Shown here: piece by piece, positions 1 through 11,558 of the stretch
Layout of the letters: every line of letters starts with the position of its first letter
Position numbering within the stretch: the stretch's first letter is position 1
Source of the DNA: Pseudoalteromonas ostreae
GTDB taxonomy: Bacteria > Pseudomonadota > Gammaproteobacteria > Enterobacterales > Alteromonadaceae
Direction: 5' to 3'
DNA length: 64,000 bases
Assembly (NCBI RefSeq): GCF_018069805.1
Contig: NZ_JAGPYN010000004.1
Location: 62,001-126,000, forward strand
Program-made: the position numbers and the translations under genes
Notes under the pieces: generated by a model
Seen by the model: only the letters and a program-made list of their open reading frames with translations
Told to the model about the DNA's origin: nothing
Database searches by the model: none

Positions 1-28
1 ACACATGTTGAGATAAATTAGCTGACAT
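1..28 (-). CDS. Start of an unidentified gene running off the left edge
   Basis: Only nine codons are visible on the minus strand, reading M-S-A-N-L-S-Q-H-V before the window ends. An AAAGGA Shine-Dalgarno sequence lies five bases upstream of the ATG, which is the main reason to call a gene start. The product cannot be identified from so little sequence. Confidence 0.4.
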
Positions 29-216
29 ATTGATCCTTTAGGTGGGATTTTAACCAGCATATAGGTGGTGAGAATAGCAGTCAAATGATTACCAAAACCC
101 AAGCTTTTTGCATCGTTCTTGTGATGCACGACCTAATACAGCCTTTTGTTCCTCTGATGAATTGTTTTGATCTGGTAAAACACCTAGACACAGTTATTAA
201 TTCGTAAGGTCGGTCA

Positions 217-378
217 ATGTCTAATATAAAACAACAAATAGGAAGCATCGCGTTAGTCGTTGAAAGTTATGATGACGCCATTGCATTTTACACTCAAAAA
301 CTGGGGTTTGATTTAATCAAAGATACCGACCTTGGTAATGGTAAACGCTGGGTTACTTGTAAGCTTTACTCTCACTAA
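217..378 (+). pseudogene. N-terminal remnant of a VOC/glyoxalase-family protein
   Basis: A 53-codon reading frame begins M-S-N-I-K-Q-Q-I-G-S and contains a typical VOC (glyoxalase/bleomycin resistance) first beta-alpha-beta unit: a strand ending in VVESYDDAIAFY, followed by KLGFDLIKDT and GKRWVT. Full VOC proteins are about 120-130 residues. Here the family sequence stops right after RWVT and is replaced by C-K-L-Y-S-H and a stop. This looks like a 3'-truncated gene rather than a real small protein. A bidirectional terminator follows directly. Confidence 0.7.
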
Positions 379-400
379 CTACCACAATACGCCACAAACA

Positions 401-434
401 AAAACGGCGCGTAATTTTCATTACGCGCCGTTTT
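401..434. terminator. Bidirectional rho-independent terminator
   Basis: A perfect 14-bp inverted repeat (AAAACGGCGCGTAA and its complement) with a six-base loop, flanked by A and T runs. It sits between the VOC remnant on the plus strand and the 3' end of speD on the minus strand and can serve both. Confidence 0.85.
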
Positions 435-457
435 AAGAATCCACTAATTCTGCTAGT

Positions 458-1270
458 TTATTCTGTATCAGGTAAGTTACGACCGTAGAAGATTTCTTGC
501 ATCTCGCGGGTTAACTTAGAACGAATTTCTTCTTCTTCCTGTTCAGATAAGTCGCTAGTAGTGACACCAAATAAATAGGTATTTAAATCGGTCTCTTTTA
601 ACATCATCTTAGTGTGGAACAAGTTTTCTTGATACACGTTCACGTCCATCATTTGGTACGCTTCTTTGGTATCTTCAGTCATGTAGTTTTGAATTGAATT
701 GATCGCGTGATCAATATAGTGCTTAACGCCATCTACATCACGAGTAAAGCCACGTACGCGGTAGTCAATTGTTACAACATCAGACTCTAAGCTGTGAATT
801 AGGAAATTCAACGCCTTTAATGGTGAAATAATGCCACAGGTTGATACTTCTATATCAGCACGAAAAGTACAAATACCATCATCAGGATGCGCTTCAGGGT
901 AGGTATGAACGCAGATGTGGCTTTTATCTAAGTGAGCAACCACAGTCTCAGGTAATGGGCCTGGTGCTTCATCAACGTCATAGGTTTGCTGCTGCTCAAT
1001 TGGCTCTTCTGAGATCAGAATTGTTACGCTGGCACCTTGTGGATCGTAATCTTGACGCGAAACATTTAAGATATTCGCACCGATAATATCCACTACTTCA
1101 CCTAAAATATCGGTTAGTCGATCAGCACTATACTGTTCGTCGATATATTCAATATATTCTTTACGTTGTTGCTCTGTCTTTGCATAGCAAATATCGTAAA
1201 TACTAAAGCTTAAACTTTTGGTTAAGTTATTAAAGCCATGAAGTTTAATTTTATCGAAGGGTTTGTTCAT
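458..1270 (-). CDS. speD: S-adenosylmethionine decarboxylase proenzyme
   Basis: SpeD decarboxylates S-adenosylmethionine to supply the aminopropyl donor for spermidine synthesis. The protein aligns along its length with my recollection of E. coli SpeD (264 aa), from [14 protein letters not shown] near the N-terminus to the C-terminal YGRN. The self-cleavage site that creates the pyruvoyl cofactor is present in [14 protein letters not shown]: cleavage is between Lys116 and Ser117 with the start used here. The start at [12 protein letters not shown] is preferred over an upstream MFIGWFIM because family members begin just before KLHGFNN. An AGGTTGG Shine-Dalgarno sequence lies about nine bases upstream. 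No speE is adjacent. Confidence 0.96.
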   Translation of the reverse strand: MNKPFDKIKLHGFNNLTKSLSFSIYDICYAKTEQQRKEYIEYIDEQYSADRLTDILGEVVDIIGANILNVSRQDYDPQGASVTILISEEPIEQQQTYDVDEAPGPLPETVVAHLDKSHICVHTYPEAHPDDGICTFRADIEVSTCGIISPLKALNFLIHSLESDVVTIDYRVRGFTRDVDGVKHYIDHAINSIQNYMTEDTKEAYQMMDVNVYQENLFHTKMMLKETDLNTYLFGVTTSDLSEQEEEEIRSKLTREMQEIFYGRNLPDTE

Positions 1271-1358
1271 GATAAACCAACCTATAAACACATGAAATCT
1301 GCCAGAGCAGAATGAAAAGTTCGCGGATTTTATACGAATTTCACCCCAGGAAAAAGCG

Positions 1359-1772
1359 TTATTTTCCCTGTTCGTGTATAACTTCGTGTGTATGGGTAAT
1401 TTCTACTGTTTTATCAAGCATTAATGCTACTGAACAATACTTCTCTGCCGACAGCTGTACAGCACGCGCAAGGTGTTTTTCAGAGACGTTATCGCCAGTC
1501 ACAACAAAGTGTAAGTTAATTTTAGTAAATACTCGTGGGGCAGATTCTGCGCGTTCAGCGCTTAATTGCACTTGAACATCTGAAAACTGTTGTTTAGCTT
1601 TTTTTAAAATACTAACTACATCAACCGATGAGCAACAACCAACAGACATTAGTACCATTTCCATTGGGCTTGGTGCGGCGCTATCGCTACCTGCATCAAA
1701 CACAACATTGTGACCAGAATTAGAACGTCCTAAAAAAGTATCGCCTTCAACCCATTTCACATTCGCTTGCAT
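1359..1772 (-). CDS. yhfA: OsmC/Ohr family protein, YhfA type
   Basis: A 137-residue OsmC-fold protein close to E. coli YhfA. Shared stretches include [14 protein letters not shown] at the start, [20 protein letters not shown] in the middle and [13 protein letters not shown] near the end. OsmC/Ohr proteins reduce organic hydroperoxides with two cysteines. The YhfA subgroup keeps cysteines in the GCCS and KYCSV segments, but its physiological substrate is not established. A GAGAG Shine-Dalgarno precedes the ATG. The gene lies between speD and the DUF3802-like gene in the same orientation, with about 90-bp gaps. Confidence 0.9.
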   Translation of the reverse strand: MQANVKWVEGDTFLGRSNSGHNVVFDAGSDSAAPSPMEMVLMSVGCCSSVDVVSILKKAKQQFSDVQVQLSAERAESAPRVFTKINLHFVVTGDNVSEKHLARAVQLSAEKYCSVALMLDKTVEITHTHEVIHEQGK

Positions 1773-1853
1773 TTTATGACTCTCAAAGAAGTTATTTCCT
1801 TGATTGTAAAGAAGTCACACGCAGTTGCAAATTAAAAACGATAACTCGAATCA

Positions 1854-2201
1854 TTATACGCTTTCTACAACGGCGCTATCAAAGAGGTTTTTTACCAAGG
1901 CGGAGAACTCATCAATAAAGGCATGTTGCTCTATGGTAACTTGATTACTGGTGACGCTGCTGAGCACTTCTTGTAAATCGTATACAATACCATCTACTTC
2001 ACGCACAATTTGACTACGTTGTTCAGTGGAAAGCTCTGTATGTTGCTGACATAACAACATGACATTTTCAGCAATATCATCTTCTATTAGCTCCATAATA
2101 GTAGGAGCGCCTGGTTTTATTTCGCCGGACTTCTCAAATAATGCTAAATTTTGAGTAAGATACATGATGAGATCATCATATCCTTGCCTATCTAAAACCA
2201 T
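1854..2201 (-). CDS. DUF3802-like family protein
   Basis: A 115-residue acidic, all-helical soluble protein beginning MVLDRQGYDDLIMYLTQNLALFE. I recall this pattern from DUF3802 proteins of Vibrio and Alteromonas relatives, which have no known function; the assignment is from memory only. The ATG at MVLD is chosen over an upstream GTG (MWII) because of a GTGGA motif six bases before it. There are no membrane segments or signal peptide. Confidence 0.6.
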   Translation of the reverse strand: MVLDRQGYDDLIMYLTQNLALFEKSGEIKPGAPTIMELIEDDIAENVMLLCQQHTELSTEQRSQIVREVDGIVYDLQEVLSSVTSNQVTIEQHAFIDEFSALVKNLFDSAVVESV

Positions 2202-2284
2202 AATTATCCACACCTAATTAAAACGACTGTATTGATTTAAGCAGAAAGCGCTTTTAATTGCTAGCTTTGAGCATTAACCAATAC

Positions 2285-2311
2285 AAAAAAAGCAGCCAAG
2301 GCTGCTTTTTT
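2285..2311. terminator. Rho-independent terminator after astD
   Basis: Inverted repeat AAAAAAGCAGCC / GGCTGCTTTTTT with a two-base loop. On the minus strand it is reached only after a gene upstream at higher coordinates, but it lies 30 bp past the astD stop codon, so it terminates astC-astA-astD transcription. Confidence 0.85.
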
Positions 2312-2341
2312 AGTTATTTATTACTATTTGACTAAAATCGA

Positions 2342-3826
<1,485 letters not shown>

Positions 3827-4843
3827 TTATAAGCTTGTTGCGGTAACTAAATCGCCCGCTTGTAAGTGCAGCGCATCAGCCATTACTTGAGGTAATGTAA
3901 GCTCTGAACTGGTTGCATCAAAGTTTAGTTGTGCAACGGTTGCTCTAAAGTCATTAAGTTTTTCGTTGGCTAACATCACAGCAGTGTCGCCACTGTTTTT
4001 ACCAATTGTTACGGTAAAGTTTTTTGCATTACGAATAGTCGCAATGTTATCTACTTTTGCTTCAACGGTTGGGCCGGCATCAAAAATGTCAACGTAGCCA
4101 TTAAAAGTGAAGCCTTCACTTTTTAACAACTCAATCGCTGGACGCGTGTTATTGTGCACTTTACCAATTACCGCTTGCGCGTCTTTACTTAGTAAGTTGA
4201 CGTAAATTGGGTACTTCGGCATAAGTTCAGCAATAAATACTTTTTGGCCAATGCCAGTTAAGTAGTCCGCTGTTGGAAAGTCCATTGAGAAAAAGTGCTC
4301 TTCAAGCCATTGCCAAAATGGGCTATTGCCCTGCTCGTTCGAAACACCGCGCATTTCTGCAATAACGGTTTCAGCAAAACGCTCTTGGTGTTGCTTGATA
4401 AACATAAAACGTGCTTTTGAAAGCAGCTTACCGTTATTATTTTTACGGTAACCATCTTTTAAAAACAGCGTACAAAGCTCTGTTGCCCCTGTGTAGTCAT
4501 TACACAAAGTTAAAATATCAACTGCTTTATATACATTCAATGTACGAGATGAATGAATGGCTTTGCTTAAATGATAATGATAAAACGCATCATCTAAACC
4601 TACCGCAGCCTCAATTGCCGAGGTACCTACCACCTCACCAGTTTCGCTATCTTCAAGAACAAACAAGTAACCTTCATCACCTGGGTGAGATGCACTTTTT
4701 GCGAATGAGCTTATAGAATGGTCAATCTTTTTTTGTAATAACGCTTCGTTATTAGGTAAAGACGTAAAACCATGCCCTGATTCGTGGGCAATTTTCAATA
4801 AAGCTGGGTAATCACATTGCTGGATTGGGCGAAGGATCATCAT
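3827..4843 (-). CDS. astA: Arginine N-succinyltransferase
   Basis: AstA transfers succinyl from succinyl-CoA to the alpha-amino group of arginine, the entry step of the AST pathway. The 338-residue sequence matches the family throughout: RPIQQCDYPALLKIA at the N-terminus, VLEDSETGEVVGTSAIEAAVG, ELCTLFLKDGYR, AEMRGV, FAIELMPKYPIY-like FIAELMPKYPIY, and YVDIFDAGPT. Two adjacent ATGs occur at the start; the first gives the family-typical MMILRP. It lies 87 bp downstream of astC and 15 bp upstream of astD. Confidence 0.96.
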   Translation of the reverse strand: MMILRPIQQCDYPALLKIAHESGHGFTSLPNNEALLQKKIDHSISSFAKSASHPGDEGYLFVLEDSETGEVVGTSAIEAAVGLDDAFYHYHLSKAIHSSRTLNVYKAVDILTLCNDYTGATELCTLFLKDGYRKNNNGKLLSKARFMFIKQHQERFAETVIAEMRGVSNEQGNSPFWQWLEEHFFSMDFPTADYLTGIGQKVFIAELMPKYPIYVNLLSKDAQAVIGKVHNNTRPAIELLKSEGFTFNGYVDIFDAGPTVEAKVDNIATIRNAKNFTVTIGKNSGDTAVMLANEKLNDFRATVAQLNFDATSSELTLPQVMADALHLQAGDLVTATSL

Positions 4844-4930
4844 GAGTCCGCTTGCTCCCTTATAAATAACGGTAAATTAAGAATAGTAGGGCAAGCTTGC
4901 TGCCTGCCCTATTATGATGAGACGTGTTGC

Positions 4931-6520
<1,590 letters not shown>

Positions 6521-6833
6521 AGGCCGTGTTGACCTTTCAGGATTAAAATTCGTTCAAATTAGGGGCGATTTAATCACGGCGCGAGATTTGTAACCTAGTG
6601 GGCTAAGTAAAAATTGAGCAAAGCTTCCGCGTCCTGCTCACGCCCCTTACTTACATCCATGTAAGTAACAAAGAGTTAATCGCCCCTAGGAAGAACCCGA
6701 AGGGCAGCGCGTGTTTGGCATTGATGCTGCGTTATCGCCTATTTATGGGGAACAACCACACTACATAGCCCCTGCCTTGCCTAAATACCAAACACACTGC
6801 TGCAAATTCAACCTCGAAAGATAAACACGCCCT
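6521..6833. mobile_element. MITE-like non-autonomous element with terminal inverted repeats
   Basis: The left end reads AGGCCGTGTTGACCTTTCAG (6521 onward). The right end, read inward from 6833 on the minus strand, is AGGGCGTGTTTATCTTTCGA, giving imperfect terminal inverted repeats of about 24 bp. Inside are a second inverted pair (AGGGGCGATTTAA at 6561-6573 and TTAATCGCCCCT at 6677-6688) and a perfect hairpin TTACTTACAT-CC-ATGTAAGTAA at 6649-6670. There is no coding capacity. The ends resemble transposase-recognised termini, which suggests a miniature element mobilised in trans. A target-site duplication could not be defined. Confidence 0.7.
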
Positions 6834-7992
6834 AGTCTATTTTTATATGGAAATGCTGCAAATTGGTTTTTTCAAGCTGTTCTAGTTCCTGTTTTGATAA
6901 CCCAACGTAATCAAACCAGAGTGATTTTTCATCACTTTCCACCAGCTGATGTTCGCTCAAAGTAACACACTGGCTATAACAACGTGCCTTTTGCATTAAC
7001 ATCGCTAATGGTAACTGTGGATCTCCTTTGGGCACACCATTAATCAACTGTGATAACACGGCATTAAAAGGCAAATATCGAAATGCCATTTTATCAATCA
7101 CCGTCGCCGTGACTTGTAGTGCATGTTGGTTGAGTAAAGTACTTAAAAATAACGGATCAGGTTTCAGCTCTAACAATGCGGTGTGAAGATCTTTATGTTG
7201 ATCTTCTCGGGCAAGGGTTACTTTGCGCTGCCAGACTTGTTCGAATGTGCGTAAATAGAGTCGAATCAAAGCTATCTTGCCAACATCAAGCAACATGCCT
7301 AAAGTAAATGCATGCACTTCATTAATATCATTGAACTTTGCCAACTCTTGCGCCGCAATCGCACAAGCTATCGAGTTATCACGTAGGCGACGCTTTAATA
7401 ATGGAAATGGTTCGGTGCTGTGTGGCATCCAATGTCGTACCGCAAAGGTAGGTACTACAAACTGTAAGTTATCCAAACCTATATAACGCAGTGCTAAAGA
7501 GGGGGTATCAACTTTTACCGAAGTATGTTTATTGCGCTGCGCGCGGTAGTAAGGCAAGTTTACAAAAGCAACTAGCTCACGCCCTAACCAAGTTAAATCT
7601 TTAACTAATGGCTCAAGGCGTCCTACCGATGCTGATTTCACTGCAAGTATGTCTAAAATCGCAGGCACATTATCTTCAATACCAATCGTTTCATGTAGTA
7701 CAGTATCAATATCGGCTAACTGTTTTTTCATGGCGATATCAATTACTTGATGTAACTGCTGACTAGCTTGAGCACGATACTTATGGTGAGAAGTACTGGA
7801 GAGTTTGCGTATTTTTTGCGCCGCAACCTCAACCTCGAGTAAAGTGCGCTGCTTTATCGCCTCACCATGATTTATATCTAGAGTATGAATATAGCCAATT
7901 TGACGTTGCGCAAAGCTATGCCCAAGCAATAAATCATGGGCTCGTTGTTCTAATGCCTGAGCTGTCCTTTGTTGGCGTATTTCATCTGTCAT
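6832..7992 (-). CDS. HDOD-domain signalling protein
   Basis: A 386-residue cytoplasmic protein with an HDOD-like helical domain, roughly residues 100-310: NVPAILDIL, LRYIGLDNLQFVVP, RDNSIACAIAAQELAKF and AFTLGMLLDVGKIAL follow the usual HDOD order. HDOD proteins resemble HD hydrolases but lack the metal-binding HD pair and act in regulation in many proteobacteria; no target is known here. The N-terminal 90 residues are helical and charged. The TAG stop codon (6832-6834) overlaps the terminal repeat of the adjacent MITE-like element, so the native C-terminus may have been altered. The gene follows pabA by 55 bp. Confidence 0.8.
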   Translation of the reverse strand: MTDEIRQQRTAQALEQRAHDLLLGHSFAQRQIGYIHTLDINHGEAIKQRTLLEVEVAAQKIRKLSSTSHHKYRAQASQQLHQVIDIAMKKQLADIDTVLHETIGIEDNVPAILDILAVKSASVGRLEPLVKDLTWLGRELVAFVNLPYYRAQRNKHTSVKVDTPSLALRYIGLDNLQFVVPTFAVRHWMPHSTEPFPLLKRRLRDNSIACAIAAQELAKFNDINEVHAFTLGMLLDVGKIALIRLYLRTFEQVWQRKVTLAREDQHKDLHTALLELKPDPLFLSTLLNQHALQVTATVIDKMAFRYLPFNAVLSQLINGVPKGDPQLPLAMLMQKARCYSQCVTLSEHQLVESDEKSLWFDYVGLSKQELEQLEKTNLQHFHIKID

Positions 7993-8047
7993 TAATGGTT
8001 ATCTTTTATAAAAATGAAAGGAAGCTATTACGTTTATTAGCATAAGC

Positions 8048-8629
8048 CTAGAACCGAGTTAAAAAGTTAGCAAGTAATTCAAGCCCTCGCTCCGTTAAAA
8101 TTGCCTCAGGGTGGAACTGTACACCTTCTAGCGCCAAACTATTATGAACTAAGCCCATTATTTCATCCAACTGACCTGTTTCAGTTTCAGTCCATGCGGT
8201 GATCTGCAACTCATCTGGAATACTATCTTGTTCAACAACCAACGAATGGTAACGGCACACTGTTAATGGATTAGGTAAGCTGGCAAATACACTTTGGTTG
8301 GTATGATAAATTGGCGACGTTTTACCATGCATCACTTGCCTTGCTCTAACAACATTTGCACCTAATGCTTGTGCTATTGTTTGATGACCTAAACAGATAC
8401 CTAAGATTGGAAAATGACCTTTTAATTGCTCAACAAGCTCTAAAGATATACCCGCTTCATTTGGCGTACCGGGCCCAGGTGATATCACGATATGTTGAGG
8501 ATTTAACTGTGCAATTTGACTAACCGTGATCTCATCATTGCGCTTTACTAGCACCTCTTGCTCTAAGCGCTGAAAGTATTGCACTAGGTTATAGGTAAAC
8601 GAATCGTAATTGTCGATCATTAACAACAT
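8048..8629 (-). CDS. pabA: Aminodeoxychorismate/anthranilate synthase glutamine amidotransferase subunit
   Basis: A class I glutamine amidotransferase of 193 residues that passes ammonia to PabB (folate synthesis) or TrpE. It shows the family start [19 protein letters not shown], the oxyanion segment [11 protein letters not shown], nucleophile Cys79 in GICLGHQ, and His173 and Glu175 in QFHPE. PabA and TrpG differ little; the location beside arginine aminotransferase genes (as pabA-argD in E. coli) and the absence of trp genes favour PabA. The HDOD gene follows in the same direction. Confidence 0.92.
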   Translation of the reverse strand: MLLMIDNYDSFTYNLVQYFQRLEQEVLVKRNDEITVSQIAQLNPQHIVISPGPGTPNEAGISLELVEQLKGHFPILGICLGHQTIAQALGANVVRARQVMHGKTSPIYHTNQSVFASLPNPLTVCRYHSLVVEQDSIPDELQITAWTETETGQLDEIMGLVHNSLALEGVQFHPEAILTERGLELLANFLTRF

Positions 8630-9088
8630 CTGGTTAGTAACTCACTGGTAATTATAGGTTGCAAGGCAAGGGAGTAATTGAGCCGCATTCTAACTCAATA
8701 GCACAGAACTTTCAGTTAATTGTCGATTGAAAAAGCAGAATCCAATGCCTAGCATATTTTACAGCAGCTTTTATTCCCCAAAAAAATCTTTAATAAACTC
8801 TTTCGTATAAGAATGGCGAAACTTTAAGTGAAAACTTTCACCAGAAGTTAAAGCGCAACTTGAAAAATTGGCATAGTTTGCGCACTAGCTTAAACAAGCT
8901 AAATAGCTTTAACCCCTTTATGGTGAGGAAATCTGCTGTACTTTTCCTGCAACTCAGCAATGTTTAACTGGTAGTGATATCACCATCCATTTACAGCAAT
9001 CAGAATGGTTGCTTTTGATTTTTTGATACACCGTACACTGCTGCTTAATCACGCTACGCGCATTTTTAATGAAGTAAACATTAACCTA
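8630..9088. other. Intergenic region between pabA and a thioesterase gene
   Basis: About 460 bp with no supported gene. It should contain the pabA promoter on the minus strand. A short plus-strand frame around 8920-9025 looks weakly protein-like but has stops on both sides. No hairpin terminator with a T run was found. Confidence 0.4.
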
Positions 9089-9493
9089 TCAAGCTGGGTT
9101 TTGGTTATCTAAGTGCGCTTGCAACGCCAACTTCTCAAGCGTTGATAAAGGGGTAGCACTCTTAGTTATGAAATCGTAACGTACCAGTACTGTTTTACCG
9201 ATTGCGCAGCATTTATCTTGCTGCCACGCCTCTTGGCGAAGCACAAATGAGCTACTACCAATATGCTCTACCGATGTTTTAATACTTACTTCATGTGAGT
9301 AAAACAACTCACCTACAAACGACACCTCAATTTTAGCAATAATAAGCTTCCAATCGCGAGGATTTAAATCGGGGGTAAAAAATTTAAAAATAGGTGCTCG
9401 TGCGACTTCAAACCAAACAGGGAGTACGGTATTGTTGATGTGTCCGAGTGCATCCGTTTCGCTAAAGCGCGGCATCACTTTTTCAATAAACAT
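9089..9493 (-). CDS. 4HBT-type acyl-CoA thioesterase
   Basis: A 134-residue single hotdog-fold protein of the 4-hydroxybenzoyl-CoA thioesterase type. The N-terminal MPRFSETDALGHINNTVLPVWFE carries the conserved Asp-x-x-Gly-His-x-Asn-Asn pattern, in which the aspartate is catalytic in the family. The likely role is hydrolysis of an acyl-CoA; the substrate cannot be inferred. The start at MFIEKVMPRF is chosen because the 63 upstream in-frame codons overlap the divergent oxygenase gene and have no family similarity. The divergent gene starts 31 bp away. Confidence 0.85.
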   Translation of the reverse strand: MFIEKVMPRFSETDALGHINNTVLPVWFEVARAPIFKFFTPDLNPRDWKLIIAKIEVSFVGELFYSHEVSIKTSVEHIGSSSFVLRQEAWQQDKCCAIGKTVLVRYDFITKSATPLSTLEKLALQAHLDNQNPA

Positions 9494-9524
9494 AATAATC
9501 CAATAATAATTAAACAGGTAACTC

Positions 9525-10229
9525 ATGACGGACTTTATCCGCGTGTATGACAACGCGCTCAGTAATGACTTTTGCGATAACTTTATCGCCACCTTTTCGC
9601 AAAGCCCGCATATAAAACAAGGGATGACATCAGGCGGCATAGATCTTAATAAAAAAGATAGCCACGACCTGCACTTAAACAATCATCCTGAATACGCTGA
9701 GCAATTAAAACATATTCAACAAACTACTGCACAATATGTTTTTAACTACATTGAAGAACATATTTTTATAATGATTGGGGCGTTTGGTTTAAAAGTATAT
9801 CACCCAAAAACAGGCCAGCCAGTTGATTTAACTCAAGCTAATTTTGACGAGGTAGGTAAACCAATGTTACCTTTATTGGTACAGCAAGTTTTTCGACTCG
9901 GTAATATTCAAGCGCAAAAATATGAGGTAAATAAAGGCGGCTACCCATATTGGCACAGTGAAGTGTACCCACAGTTACAGCATAACGAAGCACTGCACCG
10001 TGTATTGTTATTTATGTTTTATTTAAATGATGTTGAAGAAGGCGGTGAAACCGAGTTTTATTATCAAAATCGTAAGGTAGCCCCAAAAAAAGGCACTATG
10101 GTGATTGCCCCAGGCTACTTTACTCATACTCATCGCGGGAATAAACCAGTGTCGAATGATAAATATATTTTAACGTCGTGGGTGCTGTTTAACCGCGCAG
10201 AGCAAATATACGGGCAGCCACAGGCCTAA
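9525..10229 (+). CDS. Prolyl 4-hydroxylase-like 2-oxoglutarate/Fe(II) oxygenase
   Basis: A 234-residue protein whose C-terminal half is a P4Hc double-stranded beta-helix domain: RLGNIQAQKYEVNKGGYPYWHSE, then LLFMFYLNDVEEGGETEF, APKKGTMVIAPGYFTHTHRG and KYILTSW. Candidate iron ligands are His144 and Glu146 (HSE in place of the usual HxD) and His201 or His203; Lys213 could bind 2-oxoglutarate. These enzymes hydroxylate peptidyl proline or other substrates; the target is unknown. It is a single gene, divergent from the thioesterase, and ends before a strong bidirectional hairpin. Confidence 0.85.
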   Translation: MTDFIRVYDNALSNDFCDNFIATFSQSPHIKQGMTSGGIDLNKKDSHDLHLNNHPEYAEQLKHIQQTTAQYVFNYIEEHIFIMIGAFGLKVYHPKTGQPVDLTQANFDEVGKPMLPLLVQQVFRLGNIQAQKYEVNKGGYPYWHSEVYPQLQHNEALHRVLLFMFYLNDVEEGGETEFYYQNRKVAPKKGTMVIAPGYFTHTHRGNKPVSNDKYILTSWVLFNRAEQIYGQPQA

Positions 10230-10231
10230 GC

Positions 10232-10272
10232 GGTAAGCCAAAAATCTACTCAATTCAGATTTTTGGCTTACC
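10232..10272. terminator. Long bidirectional hairpin between convergent genes
   Basis: A perfect 16-bp inverted repeat, GGTAAGCCAAAAATCT and its complement, with a nine-base loop. It lies just after the oxygenase stop codon and ahead of the opposing PLP-enzyme stop. The stem contains A and T runs, so it could terminate both transcripts. Confidence 0.7.
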
Positions 10273-10285
10273 AAGCACTCGGGGC

Positions 10286-10317
10286 GCTTAAAACTTACAG
10301 CTTATGACTTATAGCTC
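10286..10317 (-). repeat. Degenerate heptamer repeat array, copy A
   Basis: Read on the minus strand the segment splits into 7-bp units: AGCTATA, AGTCATA, AGCTGTA, AGTTTTA, AGC. It belongs to the same AGCnnTn repeat family as the arrays near 32.2, 54.7 and 55.6 kb. Confidence 0.6.
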
Positions 10318-11549
10318 TAAAGTAATTCATCAAATAAATCAAATAACTTATCTAGCTCTTCGATGGTGTTGTAGTGCATGCAACCAATGCGTACAACGCC
10401 GCCAGTATCCAATACACCCAATTGCTTGCATAAGCCCTGCGCATAGAAGTTACCATCCCACACACATATATGTTGCTTACCTAAAAACTCAGACACCTGA
10501 CGTGGTTCAAGCCCTGCAAAGGTTAAAGCAAAAGTTGGGGTACGTTCAGCTAAACGATCTAAATCATCAATACCAAATAGTTTGATCTTAGGATAGTTAA
10601 CTAGTCGAGTAAGGAAATACTCACTTAACGCCATTTCATGGTGTTTAGTTTTTGCAAAAGCTGAAGCTAATTTGTCGCGGCGTGAATGGCTATCATCAAG
10701 CTCACTAATATCTGCAATGTAGTCAACAGCAGCAATTAAACCTGCAAGTGCTTCAAAGCTTTGCGTGCCGGTTTCCCAGCGCCCAGGAATAACATCTTTG
10801 GCAGGCTCGACCTTATAAGGCGTAAATCCTTCAAGGTGTTCGCGCTTACCGTAGACCATGCCTAAGTGTGGGCCAAAAAACTTATACGCAGAGCAGGCTA
10901 AAAAATCACAATCAAGGGCTTGTACGTCAACCAGTTCATGGGGAGCATAATGCACTGCATCCACATATACCAAAGCACCTACTGCGTGAGCCATTTCAAC
11001 AATACGTTTAATGTTGTTTATAGAGCCGGTAGTGTTTGATGCATACGTAACGGCTACTAATTTGGTTTTAGTGCTCAGTAAGCTTGTAAAATGCGCTAAA
11101 TCTAAGCTGCAATCAGCTTCGTTAATCAATACAGTATTAACCTTTGCACCTTTATCTTCAGCAGCCTGCTGCCAAGAGGATACATTTGAGAAGTGATCTG
11201 CATTGGTCACGATAATCTCATCACCCGCTTGCCAATCACGAGAAATCGCACGGCTAAAGCTAAAAGTCAGACTAGTCATATTCGCGCCAAATACAATTTG
11301 ATCGCGCGACGGCGCATTGAGTAAATCTGCCGCTGCTTGACGCGCATTAGCCATTAGCTCAACGGTTTTATCACTTGAGAAAAACGCACCACCTAAATTC
11401 GAATTGTAATAGCCTAAATAAGCCGACATTGCACTGAGCACTGTTTGGGGGACTTGTGAGCCACCTGGGCCATCTAAAAATATTGGCGACTTACCCGCAA
11501 CTTGTTGCGTTAATGCCGGAAATTGACGACGTAATTGTGTTAAGTTCAT
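10317..11549 (-). CDS. Cysteine-desulfurase-like class V PLP enzyme (VC1184-like family)
   Basis: A 410-residue fold-type I PLP protein of the class V aminotransferase group: LDGPGGSQVP at 25-34, Asp197 in YVDAVHYAPH, and PLP lysine K223 in SAYKFFGPHLG. It resembles the family I know as cysteine desulfurase-like, VC1184 type. The catalytic cysteine loop of true desulfurases (RxGHHCA) is replaced by CVWDGNFYAQG, so sulfur transfer is doubtful and the reaction unknown. It lies nine bp downstream of a PF10014-type dioxygenase gene, so the two probably act in one pathway, perhaps on a hydroxylated amino acid; that is inference. Confidence 0.85.
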   Translation of the reverse strand: MNLTQLRRQFPALTQQVAGKSPIFLDGPGGSQVPQTVLSAMSAYLGYYNSNLGGAFFSSDKTVELMANARQAAADLLNAPSRDQIVFGANMTSLTFSFSRAISRDWQAGDEIIVTNADHFSNVSSWQQAAEDKGAKVNTVLINEADCSLDLAHFTSLLSTKTKLVAVTYASNTTGSINNIKRIVEMAHAVGALVYVDAVHYAPHELVDVQALDCDFLACSAYKFFGPHLGMVYGKREHLEGFTPYKVEPAKDVIPGRWETGTQSFEALAGLIAAVDYIADISELDDSHSRRDKLASAFAKTKHHEMALSEYFLTRLVNYPKIKLFGIDDLDRLAERTPTFALTFAGLEPRQVSEFLGKQHICVWDGNFYAQGLCKQLGVLDTGGVVRIGCMHYNTIEELDKLFDLFDELL

Positions 11550-11558
11550 TGCTATTCC

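Noticed and set aside
89..193. Minus-strand frame of about 34 codons ending KKLGFW and a stop
   Set aside because: It lacks an ATG or GTG start and a recognisable family; it may be the remnant of a gene but nothing confirms this.
8780..9030. Weakly protein-like plus-strand segments between pabA and the thioesterase gene
   Set aside because: Interrupted by many stops in all frames and no family was recognised; kept as plain intergenic sequence.
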